From the NCBI GenBank assembly GCA_902578315.1, contig CACHCL010000001.1:1-64000 (forward strand): a stretch of DNA of 64,000 bases, read 5' to 3'. A program made the position numbers and the translations under genes. This document shows, one piece after another, positions 60,562 through 64,000 of this stretch (its first letter is position 1; every line of letters begins with the position of its first letter). Source of the stretch: an uncultured Pelagibacteraceae bacterium. GTDB lineage: Bacteria > Pseudomonadota > Alphaproteobacteria > Pelagibacterales > Pelagibacteraceae. The notes beneath the pieces are model-generated. The model made no database searches and was not told where the DNA came from. It saw only the letters and a program-made list of their open reading frames with translations.

Positions 60562-61427
60562 TAAAAAAAGGAATTATATTAGCTGGTGGTTTAGGTTCAA
60601 GAATGAGCCCGCTAACAAAAGCTGTAAACAAACAACTTCTTCCTTTATTCGATAAACCTTTAATTTTTTACCCGCTTTCAATTTTAATGTTAGCAGGTAT
60701 TAAAAATATTTTGATTATTGTAAATAAGGGACAGCTAAACCAGTTTAGAAAAATCTTACCTGAAAAAAATAATCTTGGGATAAGAATTGAATATAAGGAA
60801 CAATCAAAACCAACTGGTTTGCCTGAAGCATTTACTATTGGAGAAAAGTTTATAGGAAAAGATAGTGTTTCGCTAATCTTAGGGGATAATTTTTTTTACG
60901 GTCAAAGTCTTACTAAAATTTTAAAAAAAAATATTTCATTTAAAAAGGGAGCTAAGATTTTTCTACACCCCGTTAAAAATCCAAATAATTATGGTGTAGC
61001 TCACTTAAATAACAAAAATAAAGTCGTTAGTCTTGTTGAAAAGCCAAAAAAAACAAAATCAAATTTAGCAGTCACCGGACTTTACTTTTTTGATAATAAA
61101 GTGGTTGAATTTTCAAAAAGGTTGAAACCGTCAAAAAGAGGTGAGTTGGAAATTATAGATCTTCTTAATATTTATAGAAAAAGAAATATTTTATCTGCTG
61201 ATCTTATAGGTAGAGGTGGTGCTTGGTTAGATACTGGTAATGTTAAAGATTATTATAATGCTTCAAATTTTATTTCAGCTATAGAAAATAGACAAGGCTT
61301 GAAAATTGCTTGCCTAGAAGAAATATCTTACAAAAATAATTGGATTAATAAGCAGGATATTAAAAAATCAATATTATTTTATGGGAACTGTGATTATTCA
61401 AAATATTTAAAATCTTTAATAAATTAA
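60558..61427 (+). CDS. rfbA: Glucose-1-phosphate thymidylyltransferase
   Basis: A 289-residue nucleotidyltransferase with LAGGLGSRMSPLTKAVNKQLLP at the start, LILGDNFFYG carrying the metal-binding aspartate, and VEKPKKTKSNLAVTGLYFFD. This is the RmlA pattern for dTDP-glucose synthesis. It overlaps the upstream rfbB by four bases and the downstream reductase by one. Confidence 0.95.
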   Translation: MIKKGIILAGGLGSRMSPLTKAVNKQLLPLFDKPLIFYPLSILMLAGIKNILIIVNKGQLNQFRKILPEKNNLGIRIEYKEQSKPTGLPEAFTIGEKFIGKDSVSLILGDNFFYGQSLTKILKKNISFKKGAKIFLHPVKNPNNYGVAHLNNKNKVVSLVEKPKKTKSNLAVTGLYFFDNKVVEFSKRLKPSKRGELEIIDLLNIYRKRNILSADLIGRGGAWLDTGNVKDYYNASNFISAIENRQGLKIACLEEISYKNNWINKQDIKKSILFYGNCDYSKYLKSLIN

Positions 61428-62131
61428 TGATAAAAATACTTGTCACAGGTTCAGATGGAAGATTTGCAAAAATCTTAAAAAAAATTAATTCCAAATATAA
61501 ATTTATTTTTAGAAACAAAAAACAACTTAATGTACTTTCAACAACGTCGATTTTAAATAACTTTAAAAGGTTTAAACCAAAACTTGTGCTACATCTTGCT
61601 GGGCTTTCAAGACCAATGAATGTTCATGAGAAAAATATATCAAAAAGTATAAATCTAAATATAATTGGTACTTGTAATATTGTTAACCAAGCTTCTAAAA
61701 GAAAAATTAAAGTTATCTATCTTTCAACAAGCTATGTGTATCCAGGAAAAAAAGGTGGATATACTGAAAATGATCCCTTGAAGCCGTGGAATAATTACTC
61801 GTGGTCAAAACTTGGCGGCGAGTGTGCTGTTCAAATGTATAAAAATTCTTTGATTGTGCGGCTTTGCATGACTGAAAAGCCTTTTGTTCACTCCAAAGCT
61901 TTTGCTAATGTAAAATCTAATTTTATCTTTCAGGAAGATGCAGCTAAAATAATTTTAAAAATATTAAATAAAAAAGGTGTGATTAATGTGGGAGGTATTT
62001 CTCAATCTATTTATAAATTTGCAAGAAAAAATAATAAAAAAGTTAAAAAAATCTATTCAAAAGGAGAATTTCCTTTAAGAACTGACATGAGTTTAAAAAA
62101 ATTAAAAGGTTTACTCAAAAATGCAAATTAA
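61427..62131 (+). CDS. Sugar nucleotide reductase, dTDP-4-dehydrorhamnose reductase-like (short)
   Basis: A 234-residue SDR, shorter than typical RfbD (about 290). It retains an N-terminal GSDGRFAK nucleotide loop, HLAGLSRPMNVHEKN, the STSYVYPG strand, and YSWSKLGGE with the catalytic Tyr and Lys. The C-terminal substrate region is reduced. Its place between rfbA and rfbC supports reduction of a 4-keto sugar to give dTDP-rhamnose or a related deoxysugar. It overlaps rfbC by 11 bases. Confidence 0.75.
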   Translation: MIKILVTGSDGRFAKILKKINSKYKFIFRNKKQLNVLSTTSILNNFKRFKPKLVLHLAGLSRPMNVHEKNISKSINLNIIGTCNIVNQASKRKIKVIYLSTSYVYPGKKGGYTENDPLKPWNNYSWSKLGGECAVQMYKNSLIVRLCMTEKPFVHSKAFANVKSNFIFQEDAAKIILKILNKKGVINVGGISQSIYKFARKNNKKVKKIYSKGEFPLRTDMSLKKLKGLLKNAN

Positions 62132-62654
62132 AAAAACAAGTTTAAAGGGTTTATTAATAGTAAAACAAAAAAACAATTCTGATAATAGAGGTAATCTAAG
62201 AGAAACATTCAATGATAAAATTTTAAAAAGAAAATTTGTATTTGATTATTGTACTACGTCTAAAAAAGATGTTTTAAGAGGATTTCACTTTCAAACTAAG
62301 TTTAAACAATCGAAATACGTAAATGTGGTAAAAGGAAAAATTTTAGATGTTGTAATCGATTTAAGAAAAAAATCTAAAACATTTGGAAAAGTTTATAAAA
62401 TTATTCTGTCCAAGAAAAATGCTATAAGTTTATATATTCCAGCTGGATTTGCTCACGCGTATTACAGCTTTGATAAAGAAAATATTATTTATTATAAGCT
62501 TGATAATTATTACTCACCAAAGAATGAGCATGGAATAAGATATGATGATAAAGATCTAAAGATTAAGTGGCCAAAAAAGAGGCTTATTGTTTCAAAAAAG
62601 GATAAAAATCTTTTATCATTTCAGGAATTTAAAAAAAAATTTAAAAGCCTTTAA
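62121..62654 (+). CDS. rfbC: dTDP-4-dehydrorhamnose 3,5-epimerase
   Basis: A 177-residue cupin-fold epimerase. RGNLRETF, DVLRGFHFQTKFKQSKYVNVVKGKILDVVIDLR and the PAGFAHAYYS segment contain the catalytic His and substrate loops of RmlC. It makes the 3,5-epimer that the reductase converts to dTDP-L-rhamnose. The stop abuts the convergent DUF4422 gene without a spacer. Confidence 0.92.
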   Translation: MQIKKTSLKGLLIVKQKNNSDNRGNLRETFNDKILKRKFVFDYCTTSKKDVLRGFHFQTKFKQSKYVNVVKGKILDVVIDLRKKSKTFGKVYKIILSKKNAISLYIPAGFAHAYYSFDKENIIYYKLDNYYSPKNEHGIRYDDKDLKIKWPKKRLIVSKKDKNLLSFQEFKKKFKSL

Positions 62655-63461
62655 TTAATTTAATTCGGAAATATCCTTAAATATTATTGGCAATGTAGTT
62701 GACTTTGTATATTTCTTGAACCAAAACGACATATATCTTTCTGCAAGAAAACCATATATTCTTTTCAAACCATAACCTTCTAAATTAAAGCCAAATTTAC
62801 TTTCACACTTTTCAAGCCAGGGAAAAATTGAGTTATAATATTCATTAAGTATTTTTGGTGATTTACAAATAAACATGTTGTGTGGATTAAATGATAATTT
62901 TGAATTTACAAAATTATAAAAATCATCGCGATCATTTTCAGGCAAAAGCTTAACAGCTATATCTAAGTTTCCCTCTCCATGCATCATATCAAAATGAAAT
63001 TTTATATTCCTTTTATTTTTATCGAAAAGAAGAGAAGGATTCTTTAAAATTTTTATAAAATTTTTCTTGAGAAATTTAGAGATTCGTAATTGATTTATAA
63101 ATAATTCTTCGCCTAAAATACTTTCAAAATTTTTAAGTTCGTTTGGTATTTCACTTAAAATATTTTCTCTCAAACTCTTTAAAGAATTATCATTGTTGAT
63201 TTTTAAATCTTTAGTCCAGAATTTTCTGTATTGGCAAAATCCTATCCACTCATCTTGAAGTTCAATTTTTTTATTCTTCCATAACCAATAATGATAAGTA
63301 TATTCTCCATAAAAAGGGTTTTTTTCTGCTATATTGCTTTGTGTGTTATCTCTATGAAATTCTGGGTCGGTTATATCCGTGCCTAAACCCACAGGTAAAT
63401 ATCCAAGTTTTTTTATTTTATCACAATGATTATTATTAATAGTAATACAAAACATTTTCAT
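62655..63461 (-). CDS. DUF4422 domain protein, predicted glycosyltransferase
   Basis: A 268-residue protein. The NPFYGEYTYHYWLWKNKK segment and EWIGFCQYRKFW match the DUF4422 family often found in capsule and O-antigen loci and thought to transfer sugars. The conserved His/Tyr/Arg set (Y-x-YWLWKN and QYRKFW) is present. Downstream SPKILNEYYNSIFPWLEKCE is also family-like. It lies nine bases after the methyltransferase gene on the minus strand. Activity is predicted, not established. Confidence 0.75.
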   Translation of the reverse strand: MKMFCITINNNHCDKIKKLGYLPVGLGTDITDPEFHRDNTQSNIAEKNPFYGEYTYHYWLWKNKKIELQDEWIGFCQYRKFWTKDLKINNDNSLKSLRENILSEIPNELKNFESILGEELFINQLRISKFLKKNFIKILKNPSLLFDKNKRNIKFHFDMMHGEGNLDIAVKLLPENDRDDFYNFVNSKLSFNPHNMFICKSPKILNEYYNSIFPWLEKCESKFGFNLEGYGLKRIYGFLAERYMSFWFKKYTKSTTLPIIFKDISELN

Positions 63462-63470
63462 AGTAAATTT

Positions 63471-64000
63471 TTAAAATAATTCTTTAAGTTTTTGGTGATC
63501 GATTAGATTCATATACAATTTGTGATTAATAAAATAATCTTTAAACTTTAAATCTTTAAAATTACTTATATTTGTTTTGAGTATATTTTTGTTTTTTCTT
63601 TTAAATATAATTCCCAATCCGTGATCAGCTATACATGTGTAAGTGTCTGCATAGTTATATGTTCTAGAATGCACAATTGCTTTCCATACATCGCCATTCC
63701 AATGACCATACATTCTTGGCACAATTTGATTCCAAATTTTTTTTGGTAAACAATCATGAATTAATATGACACCTCTCTCATTTAAGATCTTTAATGAATT
63801 ATCAATATCTTTAATTGTTTGCTCATAAGTATGAAGTCCATCTAAAAAGATCAAATCAAATTTTTTGATATTATTTTTAAAAAAAACATCACTAGTCATT
63901 CTTAATGTGCCCCCTCTAAGCGGATCTACACCAACTTTATTCTGGATGTTAATTTTGGAAAAATTTTCATTTCTATCGCATCCAATTTCTAAATAATTAT
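63471..64000 (-). CDS. Class I SAM-dependent methyltransferase (5' end outside window)
   Basis: The reading frame continues upstream of its first internal ATG (63899) without a stop to the window edge. The extra 33 residues carry YLEIGCDRNENFSKI and KVGVDPLRGGTLR, which are motif I and the post-I acidic region of a class I methyltransferase, so the true start is beyond 64000. LIFLDGLHTYEQTIKDI and GVILIHDCLP further on match the Methyltransf_24 group found in polysaccharide loci. The acceptor is probably a glycan or lipid-linked sugar. Confidence 0.8.
   Translation of the reverse strand, partial: NYLEIGCDRNENFSKINIQNKVGVDPLRGGTLRMTSDVFFKNNIKKFDLIFLDGLHTYEQTIKDIDNSLKILNERGVILIHDCLPKKIWNQIVPRMYGHWNGDVWKAIVHSRTYNYADTYTCIADHGLGIIFKRKNKNILKTNISNFKDLKFKDYFINHKLYMNLIDHQKLKELF

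Overview
The window is A+T-rich, densely packed DNA from a marine alphaproteobacterium. It is most consistent with the Pelagibacterales (SAR11). This is an inference from base composition, very short spacers, many 1-4 nt start/stop overlaps, and gene content (single-copy housekeeping genes beside proXW, prpBC, znuABC/zur, a class II DAHP synthase and an Anbu peptidase). No rRNA, intact tRNA, CRISPR array, transposase or integrase was found.

Layout. 1-2665: a partial glycerophosphodiester phosphodiesterase, a UMF1-type MFS transporter and a secreted polysaccharide-lyase-like protein. 2742-8088: a 5.2 kb islet holding one gene, a 1608-aa single-chain Type ISP-like restriction-modification enzyme. 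It lies between two 55-bp direct copies of the 5' half of a tRNA-Leu(UAA) gene, with evenly spaced 10- and 11-bp repeats that look like the arm sites of a tyrosine-recombinase attachment site. 8155-17063: heptosyltransferase, cinA, sfsA, map, a purine run (purB-C-S-Q-L), bolA and grxD. 17068-26517 (minus strand): rpsD, trmJ-like, cimA-like, cysS, nadE, class II DAHP synthase, a very small beta-carbonic-anhydrase-like protein, glmS and an acetyltransferase-only glmU. 26587-30971: gph-like, lysE-like, prpB, prpC, an unlisted 58-aa membrane protein and a homocysteine S-methyltransferase. 30972-36040: proW/proX, zur, znuB, znuC and divergent znuA behind a double Zur operator. 36046-45210: circularly permuted ATP-grasp and Anbu, nrdAB, phosphomannomutase, TauE, dusA, rpoZ. 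45249-52262: MFS, hydroxyacid dehydrogenase, flavin oxidase-like protein, a second polysaccharide lyase, gamma-carbonic anhydrase, redoxin, glycosyltransferases and a small coiled-coil protein. 52263-57710: polyamine synthesis and methylthioadenosine salvage. 57707-64000: start of a surface-polysaccharide locus (rfbB/A/D-like/C, epimerase, glycosyltransferases, DUF4422, methyltransferase cut by the window edge).

How the genes work together. In the polyamine cluster a fused AdoMet decarboxylase-aminopropyltransferase would make spermidine and methylthioadenosine (MTA). MtnP would split MTA to adenine, recycled by the divergent apt, and methylthioribose-1-P, which passes through MtnA to a class II aldolase. 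The same translationally coupled operon encodes a tautomerase that keeps all six catalytic residues of cis-3-chloroacrylate dehalogenase at identical numbering, and a nitrilase-family amidase. Neither has a standard place in MTA salvage.

The two strongest candidates for something new are the integrase-less restriction-modification islet with an apparently complete attP architecture and evidence of a second element stacked beside it, and the polyamine/MTA operon with its cis-CaaD-type enzyme and speD-speE fusion. All family calls come from reading motifs, not from database searches.
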